DNA from: Tenuifilum thalassicum
GTDB lineage: Bacteria; Bacteroidota; Bacteroidia; Bacteroidales; Tenuifilaceae
NCBI RefSeq assembly: GCF_013265555.1
Contig: NZ_CP041345.1
Location: 2,092,581 to 2,156,580, forward strand
Direction: 5' to 3'
DNA length: 64,000 bases
Position numbers and translations under genes: made by a program. Below are positions 26,164 to 34,691 of this stretch, piece after piece (the stretch's first letter is position 1; each line of letters opens with the position of its first letter). The notes under the pieces were generated by a model. That model saw only the letters and a list, made by a program, of their open reading frames with translations. It was not told where the DNA came from and did not search any database.

Positions 26164-26691
26164 TTATTGTTTTTCTGCATTTAAAGACTCAACAAGTTCT
26201 TTCTCAATCCTCTCCATGTTCTCCAACCTAATCTGGTAGCTTTGCACAATTGCAGCAACCACCTCATCCTTACGTGGATTATTTTCTAGCTCTGCCTTCA
26301 CATCGGGTTTATCGGTAATAGTTTCTCCGAAAAGTTGTTCAGGCGATGGCAGCATCTCATTATCGACACTCGCAATTTTCTCAATGGCACGATACTTTCT
26401 TAGCAGCTGACTACGATAGTATGCTTCTACCTCGTACAATTGGTTATTACTACTATTCCTAAAGTACTTAGCCATCTCGGAACCATTAAAATAGTTATAG
26501 TAAACCCCAAGGACTCCAGTAAGAGCAAGTATAACAGCAATTGTAGCCGCAGCATAAACAAAAGATTTTAGCTGAATCTGATTATGTTTTTTTTGCAACT
26601 TGGCTTTAAATCGCTCTTCGTGTCCTGCACTTAACCTATAGTCGTCAAATGCATTTCTGTTTTCCTTAATAAAATCCTCAATGGGTGCCAT
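26164..26691 (-). CDS. Single-pass membrane protein, probable anti-sigma factor
   Basis: This 175-residue protein starts one base after the sigma-factor gene ends. Residues 1-40 form a charged cytosolic segment (IKENRNAFDDYRLSAGHEERFKAKL, shown in part), residues about 44-66 one membrane helix (FVYAAATIAVILALTGVLGV), and 70-175 a helical periplasmic part rich in acidic and Gln residues. No zinc-binding HxxxCxxC anti-sigma motif is present. Anti-sigma function is inferred from position and topology. A transmembrane link would let periplasmic DUF4097 or the receptor signal to the sigma factor. Confidence 0.7.
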   Translation of the reverse strand: MAPIEDFIKENRNAFDDYRLSAGHEERFKAKLQKKHNQIQLKSFVYAAATIAVILALTGVLGVYYNYFNGSEMAKYFRNSSNNQLYEVEAYYRSQLLRKYRAIEKIASVDNEMLPSPEQLFGETITDKPDVKAELENNPRKDEVVAAIVQSYQIRLENMERIEKELVESLNAEKQ

Positions 26692-26692
26692 A

Positions 26693-27223
26693 CTATATTT
26701 TATTTTTAAGTAGTTCTACCAGTTTTCTTTTTGCCCTTACATACTGCGAACGAACGGTTGACTGGGCTATTCCCATCATGGTGGCTATTTCCTCGTACTC
26801 GTAGCCATCAATAAGCCGAAGCGACAAAACAAGTTTATACCCCTCGGGTAATTTATTTAGTGCTTGTTTAACCTCTTCAACAGATTCGGGGTCGTAATCA
26901 ACCTCGTCGGATACGTCATCCGATAAACCAGGGGTTTCGTCCAACGATACGGTGAGTACTTTTTTCCGTTTTAGGTGGTCTAAACAAGTATTCACTACAA
27001 TTCGTTTTAACCAGGCTCCAAAAGTAACCTCACCCCTAAAAGTATCGATTTTATCAAATGCTTTAAAGAACGCTTCTTGCATGGCATCTTCTGCCTCCAT
27101 AGTATCGGGTATAACTCTACAACTCACATTATACATTGCATCCGAGTAAAGTTTATAAAGTTCAAATTGCGCTTTATTGTCGCCTTGACGACATCTTTCA
27201 ACAAGTTTCTTGGATATATCCAT
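26693..27223 (-). CDS. ECF sigma-70 factor
   Basis: This 176-residue factor has sigma-2 (about 10-85: AMYNVSCRVIPDTMEAEDAM, then AFFKAFDKIDTFRGEVTFGA, with W in GAWLKRIVVNTCLDHLKRKK) and sigma-4 (about 115-172: LPEGYKLVLSLRLIDGYEY, then EEIATMMGIAQSTVRSQYVR). It lacks region 3 as usual for ECF factors and directs polymerase to a specific promoter set. It heads the unit sigma - membrane protein - DUF4097 - receptor - TPR, with tight spacing to the second gene. No clear housekeeping promoter was found upstream, so it may be autoregulated. Confidence 0.95.
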   Translation of the reverse strand: MDISKKLVERCRQGDNKAQFELYKLYSDAMYNVSCRVIPDTMEAEDAMQEAFFKAFDKIDTFRGEVTFGAWLKRIVVNTCLDHLKRKKVLTVSLDETPGLSDDVSDEVDYDPESVEEVKQALNKLPEGYKLVLSLRLIDGYEYEEIATMMGIAQSTVRSQYVRAKRKLVELLKNKI

Positions 27224-27364
27224 AAAATCTAAAACCTATTCTACATTATAGACTGCAAGTTAAGCTGAATTGCTGCATCAACAATAAAAAATCAAGTAAT
27301 CGTTAGGAAAGTTAACAGAATTAAAACATATAGAAAGAAACAGCAGCACAAAATAGGAATCACA

Positions 27365-27398
27365 AAAAAGGCTGCCTCAAAATCGAGGCAGCCTTTTT
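27365..27398. terminator. Strong terminator after the mmd operon
   Basis: A 14-bp near-perfect stem (AAAAAGGCTGCCTC/GAGGCAGCCTTTTT) with an AAAATC loop lies 26 bases beyond the stop at 27424. It ends the methylmalonyl-CoA decarboxylase operon and insulates it from the sigma operon. The T/A runs on both sides make it work in either direction. Confidence 0.88.
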
Positions 27399-27423
27399 AT
27401 TACCTGTCCAATTAATACAAATG

Positions 27424-28587
27424 CTATGCTAAAAAGCTGAGTAGTATACCAGCAGCAACGGCGCTACCAATAACACCAGCAACATTTGGTCCCATGGCAT
27501 GCATTAAAAGGTAGTTTGTTTTATCGTACTCGAGTCCAACAACCTGGGAAACTCTTGCACTGTCGGGAACAGCAGAAACACCAGCATTTCCGATTAGGGG
27601 GTTAATTTTATTACCCTCTTTAAGGAACAGATTAAGAATCTTTACAAAAAGCACACCAGTTGTTGTTGCGATTACAAACGATGTAGCACCAAGAATGAAA
27701 ATACCAACTGATTTAGGTGTTAAGAAAGTGGTTGCTTGAGTAGAAGCACCAACAGTTAAGCCGATAAGTATTGTAATAATATCAATCAAAGGTCCTTTTG
27801 CAGTATCGGCAAGACGTTTTGTAACAGTACTTTCTTTGAGTAGATTTCCAAAGAATAGCATTCCTAACAAAGGCAATCCAGAAGGAACGATAAAAGTGGT
27901 AAGTAACATTCCGATAATCGGGAACATTATCTTTTCCAACTTTGAAACCTGACGTGGTGGTTTCATCCGAATCAAACGCTCCTTCTTAGTAGTAAGCAAC
28001 CTCATTACTGGTGGTTGAATAACGGGAACCAGCGCCATATACGAGTATGCGGAAATTGCAATTGCTCCCATTAAGTCGGGTGCCAACTTCGAAGAAAGGA
28101 AGATAGCAGTTGGGCCATCGGCACCACCAATAATACCAATTGCGCCAGCTTCCTGAGGTGAAAAACCTAAAAGGAGCGCCAAGATATATGCTCCAAAGAT
28201 TCCAAACTGTGCAGCTGCACCAATAAGCATTAGCTTAGGATTTGAGATTAGGGCGCTAAAATCGGTCATTGCCCCAATTCCAAGAAAAATTAAAGGTGGA
28301 TATAAGCCCTTCAAAACGCCAAAGTACAAGTAGTTTAACACGCTACCACTCTCATATACTCCAATTTGGTAACCAGGAGTAAATGGGATATTACCCACTA
28401 TAATACCAAATCCTATGGGAATTAATAGCATGGGTTCAAACTCCTTTGCAATTGCAAGGTAAATGAAGATTAACCCAACCAAAATCATTATCCCATGGCC
28501 AACTGTAAAATTGGCAAATCCTGTAAAGGAAAGAAACTGAGCCAGATTATCTATTAGGAATGAAAAGAATCCTCCACTTTGTTCCAT
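27424..28587 (-). CDS. mmdB: Na+-translocating decarboxylase beta subunit
   Basis: This 387-residue membrane subunit couples release of CO2 from carboxybiotin to export of two sodium ions. About nine or more hydrophobic helices are visible. Family motifs include FLGIGAMTDFSALISNPKL, GIIGGADGPTAIFLSSKLAP (residues with the conserved Asp of the ion path) and NPLIGNAGVSAVPDSARVSQ near the C-terminus. Length fits OadB/MmdB/GcdB. The upstream genes encode the biotin carrier (2-base gap), the OadG-like protein, the carboxyltransferase and the epimerase, so the substrate is methylmalonyl-CoA rather than oxaloacetate. Confidence 0.95.
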   Translation of the reverse strand: MEQSGGFFSFLIDNLAQFLSFTGFANFTVGHGIMILVGLIFIYLAIAKEFEPMLLIPIGFGIIVGNIPFTPGYQIGVYESGSVLNYLYFGVLKGLYPPLIFLGIGAMTDFSALISNPKLMLIGAAAQFGIFGAYILALLLGFSPQEAGAIGIIGGADGPTAIFLSSKLAPDLMGAIAISAYSYMALVPVIQPPVMRLLTTKKERLIRMKPPRQVSKLEKIMFPIIGMLLTTFIVPSGLPLLGMLFFGNLLKESTVTKRLADTAKGPLIDIITILIGLTVGASTQATTFLTPKSVGIFILGATSFVIATTTGVLFVKILNLFLKEGNKINPLIGNAGVSAVPDSARVSQVVGLEYDKTNYLLMHAMGPNVAGVIGSAVAAGILLSFLA

Positions 28588-28589
28588 AG

Positions 28590-29021
28590 CTAACCAATTA
28601 TTACAAGTACATCACCTTCAAGAACAGAATCGCCCTTGTTTACCTTAACTTCAATAACCTTTCCTTCCTTATCGGAATCGATGTTATTCTCCATTTTCAT
28701 AGCCTCAAGTACCAGTAGGCGTTGACCGACCTTTACCTGGTCGCCAGGCTTTACGTTCACTTCTAACACAACACCAGGTAAGGGAGACTTAACTGCTCCT
28801 GCAGCACCAGGGCTAACTGTTTTGGCAACAGCAGGATGTGAATCGGTGGTAGGAACAGCACTAGGTCTTACCAATTTTGGTGTTTTGGTTTGTCGAAGTT
28901 CTTTCTCCATCTCAACCTTATATGGAGTACCATTTACTTCGAGTTCGGCAATATTTCCTTCAACATTTGAGATGTGAACAACGTACTCATTGCCATTTAT
29001 CTTGAACTTAAAATCTTTCAT
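28590..29021 (-). CDS. mmdC: Biotin carboxyl carrier subunit
   Basis: This 143-residue protein has a beta-rich N-terminal part (about 1-36), a Pro/Ala/Thr-rich flexible linker (about 45-75) and a C-terminal biotinyl domain (about 76-143) with the biotinylation site LEAMKMEN, K109. Biotin on K109 carries CO2 from the carboxyltransferase subunit (alpha) to the membrane beta subunit. It lies two bases before mmdB and 15 bases after the OadG-like gene. Full biotin domain motifs LPGVVLEVNVKPGD and GDSVLEGDVLVII are intact. Confidence 0.95.
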   Translation of the reverse strand: MKDFKFKINGNEYVVHISNVEGNIAELEVNGTPYKVEMEKELRQTKTPKLVRPSAVPTTDSHPAVAKTVSPGAAGAVKSPLPGVVLEVNVKPGDQVKVGQRLLVLEAMKMENNIDSDKEGKVIEVKVNKGDSVLEGDVLVIIG

Positions 29022-29036
29022 TTTTGTACTTTATTA

Positions 29037-29960
29037 TTATCCTTTGTTCAGTTTCCTGTAAAAAACAACCCGATTAGGAGTTTGCCTTAGGGTATATATT
29101 TTAGAGCTCCATGGCGAATAACGCCTTGATACCCTTTCGATTGTTAAAATTGTCGACTCCTGATCGTGCTTATCATTCTCATAGAAATAGAGTGCCGCTG
29201 ATATAGCTGCAAATACTTCGCCAGGTACTTCAACCTCTACTTCTTCCTCCGTGTCGGCTGTTTTTGACTTGCGCAGCTTTACCTTGATAGGTTTTTGTGC
29301 CATCCTTGCTGTAAATGAAAAAAGGCGATACAGAACCAGCAATGCAGTAAACACAACGCTCATAGCTGTAATGGCCATCACCACGCCAAATGGGTCAACC
29401 TTAACAAACTTCTCTGCTGGTGACACCTTGCTTTCAAACAAGTCGTTTGTTGAATTTGGCGTTGCAAGCTCACTCACCTGCCATTTCCCAAAGCCATTTG
29501 GCAAACGCACAAACGATTTATCAACCCCCATTAATGGCACCGTAACGCTATCAAGAAGAGTTTTACCATCCGATGCAAAGAGCGCAATAAATCTATTAAT
29601 GCTATCTAATCGAAAGTTAAGATGGAGTGTTCCATGCTGACTCCGGCCATCGGCAAAAAACACCAAGAACTGCTGTTTGGGTATTTTAGTTATAGGATCA
29701 GCAGTAGGTATCTTATACTTTGTTGGATTTTGGATGTTGTTTGTAAGATAACAACCAGCAATGTTAACAGTGTTATACCCAGTATTAACAAGTTCAATCC
29801 AAGCACTTCTATCGCCATAACTGTCGATATAGTTTGTCTCATTAAAAAGCATTACCTCGTTAATTTTAACATCGGTAATGTTTTGAGCAAACGAACCAAT
29901 AGCACTAAAAATGGCAGCCGATACAAGTAGTATTTTTTTTAACATTCTCATTTTTTTCAA
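29037..29960 (-). CDS. Lamin-tail domain fused to OadG-type subunit
   Basis: This 307-residue protein holds the place of the small gamma/delta (OadG/MmdD) subunit but is several times longer. It has a signal peptide (about 1-25, ending GSFAQ), a lamin-tail-like beta-sandwich (about 28-165: INEVMLFNETNYIDSYGDRS, AWIELVNTGYNTVNIAGCYL, SFVRLPNGFGKW, LATPNST), a membrane helix (about 192-215) and a cytosolic tail. The tail has EVPGEVFAAISAALYFYEND and a basic C-terminus typical of Bacteroidota OadG proteins. The lamin-tail part would lie in the periplasm. The OadG part should scaffold the decarboxylase complex. It lies five bases from the alpha gene and 15 from mmdC. The fusion is directly visible; its role is unknown. 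Confidence 0.85.
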   Translation of the reverse strand: MKKMRMLKKILLVSAAIFSAIGSFAQNITDVKINEVMLFNETNYIDSYGDRSAWIELVNTGYNTVNIAGCYLTNNIQNPTKYKIPTADPITKIPKQQFLVFFADGRSQHGTLHLNFRLDSINRFIALFASDGKTLLDSVTVPLMGVDKSFVRLPNGFGKWQVSELATPNSTNDLFESKVSPAEKFVKVDPFGVVMAITAMSVVFTALLVLYRLFSFTARMAQKPIKVKLRKSKTADTEEEVEVEVPGEVFAAISAALYFYENDKHDQESTILTIERVSRRYSPWSSKIYTLRQTPNRVVFYRKLNKG

Positions 29961-29965
29961 AACAT

Positions 29966-31528
29966 TTAAAGTGGCATGGTAGAATGTTTCTTAGGCGGAT
30001 TGGTATCCTTTTTAGTAGCTAATGATTGAAGCGCTCTGATAATACGGAAACGAGTATTTCGTGGTTCAATCACATCATCGAGATAACCAAATTTAGCAGC
30101 CACATATGGATTAGCAAACTTCTCCTTATATTCCTTCTCTTTTTTAGCCAAAAACTCTACTTTAGCCTTTTCGTCCTCAATAGTTTTGAGTTCCCTACTT
30201 AAGAGTACTTCAATGGCACCCTTTGGCCCCATAACTGCAATCTCGCCACTTGGCCAAGAATAGTTAATATCGCCACGAAGATGCTTTGAGCTCATCACAT
30301 CGTAAGCCCCACCATATGCTTTACGAAGGATAACAGTAACTTTAGGTACTGTTGCCTCACCGTAAGCATAAAGCAGTTTTGCACCATGAATGATGATACC
30401 ATTGTACTCTTGAGCAGTTCCTGGTAAGAAACCAGGCACATCAACTAGTGTAACTAGTGGAATGTTGAAGGCATCGCAGAAGCGAACAAAACGAGCAGCC
30501 TTACGCGATGAGTTAATATCGAGAACGCCAGCAAGATACTTGGGTTGATTTGCTACAATACCAACCGACTGACCATTAAAACGTGCGAAGCAAGTTATGA
30601 TATTGGGAGCATAATCTCTTTGAACTTCAAGAAACTCACCGTAATCAACAATAGCCTCAATAACCTCTTTAACATCATATGGTTTGTTAGGGTTATCGGG
30701 GATTATTTCATTTAACGAATCTTCTAATCTATCAATTGGGTCATCACAGGGTACTATAGGAGGTTCCTCAAGGTTATTTTGAGGCAGATAGCTGAGCAGC
30801 TTGCGAATAAGCATAATACCCTCTTCCTCATTATCGGCAACAAAATGTGCCACTCCCGACTTGCTAGAATGTACTCCAGCACCACCGAGTTCATCGGAAG
30901 TTACAGTTTCTCCAGTTACAGTCTTAACAACCTTTGGACCAGTAACAAACATGTAACTGGTATTACGCGACATAATTATAAAGTCGGTAAGGGCAGGTGA
31001 ATAAACAGCACCCCCAGCACAAGGCCCAAACACTGCAGAAATTTGTGGAATTACACCAGAAGCTAGGATATTGCGCTGGAAAATATCGGCATAACCACCT
31101 AAACTCTTAACACCCTCCTGAATACGTGCACCACCACTATCGTTAATTCCTATCACAGGAGCGCCAACCTTCATGGCCATATCCATAATTTTACAGATTT
31201 TTGCTGCAAACATTTCGGATAACGACCCCCCAAAGACAGTAAAATCTTGAGAAAAAACGTAAACCAAACGGCCATCTATTGTGCCGTATCCAGTTACAAC
31301 ACCATCGGAAAGATAGCTCTCCTTATCCAGCCCAAAATCGATACAACGGTGCGAAACGAACATATCAAATTCCTCAAAACTACCCTCGTCGAGTAGCATA
31401 TCGATACGTTCGCGTGCAGTATATTTTCCTTTCTTGTGTTGAGCTTCAATTCGCTTTTCACCACCTCCAAGCTTGGCCTTTTCGCGAAGGTCAATAAGCT
31501 CTTTAATTTTTTCTTCTTGTGTGCTCAT
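29966..31528 (-). CDS. mmdA: Methylmalonyl-CoA decarboxylase alpha (carboxyltransferase)
   Basis: This 520-residue cytosolic subunit transfers the carboxyl of (S)-methylmalonyl-CoA to biotin on MmdC. It has the two crotonase-like halves of acyl-CoA carboxylase beta subunits: N-terminal [34 protein letters not shown], and C-terminal [37 protein letters not shown] and [18 protein letters not shown]. The Gly-Gly-Ala oxyanion loops are intact. The gene begins 28 bases after the epimerase and heads the pump subunits, so decarboxylation to propionyl-CoA with sodium export is the likely reaction. A propionyl-CoA carboxylase role is the alternative; neighbouring mmdB argues against it as the main role. 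Confidence 0.94.
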   Translation of the reverse strand: MSTQEEKIKELIDLREKAKLGGGEKRIEAQHKKGKYTARERIDMLLDEGSFEEFDMFVSHRCIDFGLDKESYLSDGVVTGYGTIDGRLVYVFSQDFTVFGGSLSEMFAAKICKIMDMAMKVGAPVIGINDSGGARIQEGVKSLGGYADIFQRNILASGVIPQISAVFGPCAGGAVYSPALTDFIIMSRNTSYMFVTGPKVVKTVTGETVTSDELGGAGVHSSKSGVAHFVADNEEEGIMLIRKLLSYLPQNNLEEPPIVPCDDPIDRLEDSLNEIIPDNPNKPYDVKEVIEAIVDYGEFLEVQRDYAPNIITCFARFNGQSVGIVANQPKYLAGVLDINSSRKAARFVRFCDAFNIPLVTLVDVPGFLPGTAQEYNGIIIHGAKLLYAYGEATVPKVTVILRKAYGGAYDVMSSKHLRGDINYSWPSGEIAVMGPKGAIEVLLSRELKTIEDEKAKVEFLAKKEKEYKEKFANPYVAAKFGYLDDVIEPRNTRFRIIRALQSLATKKDTNPPKKHSTMPL

Positions 31529-31555
31529 TTTGTTAGTGTTTGGGGTATAGTGTGA

Positions 31556-31969
31556 CTACTTATTGTTTTTATCTTCACAAAGTTCGGTAAGTACACCCAA
31601 TGTTGATTTTGGATGTAAGAACGCAATATCAAGCCCTTCGGCTCCTTTTCTTGGAGTCTTATCAATTAAAGCAACACCTTGCTCCTCCATTTGCTTGAGC
31701 TGCCCCTCAATATCGTTAACAGCAAAGGCAATGTGGTGTATTCCCTCTCCTTTTTTCTCAATGAACTTACCAATGGGGCCTTCAGGATCGGTTGACTCTA
31801 AAAGCTCTATCTTGGTTTGTCCAACCATGAAGAATGCTGTTTTAACCTTTTGATCCTTCACTTCTTCAATATTATAGCATTTTAAACCTAAAACCTTCTC
31901 GTAAAATGGAATTGATTCCTCTAGGTTTTTAACTGCTATACCAATGTGTTCAATGTGAGTTATGCTCAT
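31556..31969 (-). CDS. mce: Methylmalonyl-CoA epimerase
   Basis: This 137-residue metalloenzyme interconverts (R)- and (S)-methylmalonyl-CoA so that mutase product can enter the decarboxylase. It has two VOC beta-alpha-beta modules, with metal-ligand segments IEHIGIAVKNL (H8), KIELLE and GEGIHHIAFAVNDI, and ends IAFLHPKSTLGVLTELCE. It is the first gene of the mmd operon. No B12-dependent mutase gene is in the window. Confidence 0.95.
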   Translation of the reverse strand: MSITHIEHIGIAVKNLEESIPFYEKVLGLKCYNIEEVKDQKVKTAFFMVGQTKIELLESTDPEGPIGKFIEKKGEGIHHIAFAVNDIEGQLKQMEEQGVALIDKTPRKGAEGLDIAFLHPKSTLGVLTELCEDKNNK

Positions 31970-31998
31970 AGTTCAACAATTTTAATATTTGGTCACTG

Positions 31999-32006
31999 CA
32001 AAGTTA
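31999..32006 (-). promoter_or_regulatory. -7 element for the mce-mmd operon
   Basis: The minus strand reads TAACTTTG, an exact TAnnTTTG, 30 bases before the mce ATG. GTG stands at the -33 position after 19 bases instead of TTG, so the promoter is incomplete by consensus. Confidence 0.45.
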
Positions 32007-32127
32007 CTTTGTATAGTCAACTTAACACAGAAAAGTTACATTCTATTTGCCTGTTTTGCAGCAATGTTAAAAAACATGTTTGGAGAGATAGCCTGCCAAA
32101 TTGTTACAATATTTTTACAGAAATGAA

Positions 32128-32157
32128 TTGAATTTACAAAATAAACGGCTAATTTTG
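32128..32157 (+). promoter_or_regulatory. Promoter for bTHX gene
   Basis: TTG (32128-32130) and TAATTTTG (32150-32157) are separated by 19 bases, an exact Bacteroidota consensus. Transcription would start near 32164, giving a leader of about 38 bases. Confidence 0.75.
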
Positions 32158-32201
32158 CAGTCCATTAAAAGACAATGTACTAACAACTAAATTATAAAGT
32201 C

Positions 32202-32327
32202 ATGGGAAAAGGTGATAAAAAAACCCGTAGAGGGAAAATCTTTTTAGGTTCATTTGGTAATACTCGCCCCAAAAAATCAAAACTGCGTAAAGCAAAACGC
32301 GAAAAGGCAAAAGCTGAATCTAAATAG
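32202..32327 (+). CDS. 30S ribosomal protein bTHX
   Basis: This 41-residue, strongly basic protein reads MGKGDKKTRRGKIFLGSFGN and then a Lys/Arg-rich tail (PKKSKLRKAKREKAKAESK). That is the bTHX (Thx) pattern of Bacteroidota and Thermus, a small peptide that fills a pocket in the head of the 30S subunit. It has its own exact consensus promoter upstream and a strong terminator 27 bases downstream, so it is a monocistronic gene. It is shorter than the usual annotation cutoff. Confidence 0.92.
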   Translation: MGKGDKKTRRGKIFLGSFGNTRPKKSKLRKAKREKAKAESK

Positions 32328-32353
32328 ATTCTGTTTTTGACTTTAAAATATCG

Positions 32354-32378
32354 AAAACCGGCTTAGCCGGTTTTTTTT
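32354..32378 (+). terminator. Terminator after bTHX gene
   Basis: A perfect stem (AAAACCGGC/GCCGGTTTT) with a TTA loop runs into a total of eight T, a textbook intrinsic terminator. Confidence 0.88.
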
Positions 32379-32465
32379 ATCACTTAAGTTAATACTTCTA
32401 CTCAACATTCTTTTCATTCTATCAAAATTTGGCAGTTCAAAGAGTGAAACCCCATTTATTTAATG

Positions 32466-32473
32466 TAAATTTG
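32466..32473 (+). promoter_or_regulatory. -7 element upstream of TPR-SpoIIE gene
   Basis: TAAATTTG is an exact -7 match 20 bases before the ATG at 32493. No -33 TTG is found at the usual distance. Confidence 0.4.
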
Positions 32474-32492
32474 GATTATATGCTCCTTCTCA

Positions 32493-34691
32493 ATGGGAAA
32501 AAAGACTGCATTCTGTGTTCAATTTCTCCTTTCAACGCTGCTCACATTAAGCGTTTTATTTACTATTGCTCAAACATCAAATTATAGTAGACCCGATTTT
32601 GAAAAGGATTCCGTTTTTGCCTCACAACTTTTTAACCAAATAGAAAACCTTTATTTTGACAATCAAGATGACAGCTGCTTACTCCTAATAAACAAGGCCT
32701 TACCTTTTTTTGACAAGCTTAATTTAACAAACTACAAAATTCTTTCTTTAGGTTACAGAGGAGCAATAAATAGATACTTAGGTAATTTCAAAGATGCGTT
32801 ATCGGACCTAAGTAAGGTTTTAAACTACTACGAACAAATTGGAAACCAAAAGGGGCAAGCATCGGTTCTCAATCAGATTGGGGCGATATATCGCCAACGA
32901 GGAGATTACCCTACAGCGCTCGATTACTACTTCAAATCACTCTATCAATATCAAAAAATAAATTACAAAAGGGGAATCTCATCTGTTCTTAACAACATTG
33001 GTGTTGTTCATATGTATCAAAAGTTATACGATAAAGCCTTAGAATACTATGAAATGTCGCTTGTCATAGAAGAGGAACTTGAAAACGATGACGGTATGGC
33101 AACCTCATACCTGAATATTGGAGAAATTTATAAGAAGAAAGGGAATCTAGATAAAGCATCGGACTACTATTTGAAAGCGTTAATTTATTCCAACAAGACA
33201 AACGACCTGGATGCAATAGGAACTATTTATAACGAATTGGCGGGTATTAATATTGAAAGAGGAAACTTAACCGATGCCCCAAGGTATCTTAATCTTGCAA
33301 GGGAAACTTTTCTAAAAACTAAGAGTCCTATTCGCATAGCAGAGAGTGAAATTAATTTTGGGAAATACTATCTGCAAATTGGAAACCTAAATCAGGCAAC
33401 AAAACACTTTAGTTCAGCCCTAGATATAGCAGATAAGAACAACCTATTAGAAATTAGTAGCAATGCCCACAGGTACTTAAACAGGATATATGAAAAACTC
33501 AACAATATCCCACTTGCTTATAAGCACTTCAAAAAATATATTGAAACACGAGACAGTATTTTTAACGAAGAAAACACTAGGAAATCATTACAAGCAGAGT
33601 TTTTCTACAAATTTGAACAACAGCAGGAACAACATAGAATTGAACAAGCCAAAAAGAAAACGGAATACCAACAAAAGTTAAAGCGCGACAGAACCATAAG
33701 AAATTTTCTAATTGCAATTATCTCCCTCAGCGGACTATTTATTGGGTTAATTCTTTTTTCATTACGAAAAATTGAACATAAAAACAAGGAGTTAGCCGAG
33801 AGGCAAAATGAAATACTTGAAAAGAATGAGGAACTGCTTCAACAACAAGAAGAGATACTAGCCCAACGTGATGAAATAGAACGAAAAAACCTCATTCTTG
33901 AGCAAACCCAGCAAATACTTGCCGATAAGAATGAACGTATGATTAGCAGTATTGAATACGCAAAAACTATTCAAAGCGCACTTCTACCTAAACCTGAACA
34001 ACTTGACAAAATCTTCAACGATTATTTTATCATATTCCAACCTAAAGATATAGTAAGTGGCGATTTTTACTGGGTTAGTAACGACTCCCAATATACTTAC
34101 GCAGCAGTAATGGACTGTACTGGACATGGTGTACCGGGCGCCTTCATGTCGATGATAGGAAACACACTTTTAAACAAGATAGTTAACGAATGGAAAATCA
34201 ACACCCCATCAAAGATTCTGGAACTCCTTAACGACCAGCTACGAGAGGCACTAAAACAAAAAACAGGAAAGAATATCGTTCTTGCAGGTATCGACATAGC
34301 GTTTGTAACCATTGATAGGAAAAACAAGAAAATAGCTTTTTCTGGTGCTGCTAGACCTCTTCTGATTATTCAAAACGGTGTAATGAATTTGGTAAAAGGT
34401 AATATCCGCTCTACTGGAGGCTTTCAACCAGCAAAACTAAAACCCTACGAAGACGTCACATTTGATATTTTATCACCAACATACCTCTATCTATTTAGCG
34501 ACGGTTATGTTGATCAAATTAGTGCGGATAAGAAAAAATTTGGTATCAAGCGGTTTACCGAAATAATCGAGTTATCATACACCAAACCCATGAAGGTGCA
34601 ACAAGAACTATTAAACCAGCTAATGGAAGGTCATCTTCATGGAGCCGATCAAATTGATGATATCTGCATTCTTGGTTTAAGGATTGATTAA
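32493..34691 (+). CDS. TPR sensor with SpoIIE-type PP2C phosphatase
   Basis: This 732-residue protein has a signal/anchor segment (about 10-27), then about seven TPR units (50-370) with sequences such as YDKALEYYEMSLVIEEELEN and LDKASDYYLKALIYSNKTND in the periplasm. One membrane helix (about 402-422) and a long Glu/Gln-rich coiled coil (425-485) follow. The C-terminal SpoIIE phosphatase domain (about 490-732) has YFIIFQPKDIVSGDFYWVS, AVMDCTGHGVPGAFMSMIGN and LYLFSDGYVDQI, which include its metal-binding Asp residues. It probably dephosphorylates an anti-sigma-antagonist-type protein in response to an envelope signal. No STAS or RsbW-like partner gene is nearby. Its stop overlaps the stop of the convergent HD-protein gene by three bases. 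Confidence 0.92.
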   Translation: MGKKTAFCVQFLLSTLLTLSVLFTIAQTSNYSRPDFEKDSVFASQLFNQIENLYFDNQDDSCLLLINKALPFFDKLNLTNYKILSLGYRGAINRYLGNFKDALSDLSKVLNYYEQIGNQKGQASVLNQIGAIYRQRGDYPTALDYYFKSLYQYQKINYKRGISSVLNNIGVVHMYQKLYDKALEYYEMSLVIEEELENDDGMATSYLNIGEIYKKKGNLDKASDYYLKALIYSNKTNDLDAIGTIYNELAGINIERGNLTDAPRYLNLARETFLKTKSPIRIAESEINFGKYYLQIGNLNQATKHFSSALDIADKNNLLEISSNAHRYLNRIYEKLNNIPLAYKHFKKYIETRDSIFNEENTRKSLQAEFFYKFEQQQEQHRIEQAKKKTEYQQKLKRDRTIRNFLIAIISLSGLFIGLILFSLRKIEHKNKELAERQNEILEKNEELLQQQEEILAQRDEIERKNLILEQTQQILADKNERMISSIEYAKTIQSALLPKPEQLDKIFNDYFIIFQPKDIVSGDFYWVSNDSQYTYAAVMDCTGHGVPGAFMSMIGNTLLNKIVNEWKINTPSKILELLNDQLREALKQKTGKNIVLAGIDIAFVTIDRKNKKIAFSGAARPLLIIQNGVMNLVKGNIRSTGGFQPAKLKPYEDVTFDILSPTYLYLFSDGYVDQISADKKKFGIKRFTEIIELSYTKPMKVQQELLNQLMEGHLHGADQIDDICILGLRID

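Noticed and set aside
29966-31528. Propionyl-CoA carboxylase beta subunit as the main function
   Set aside because: The adjacent beta, carrier and OadG-like genes form a sodium pump, which points to decarboxylation.
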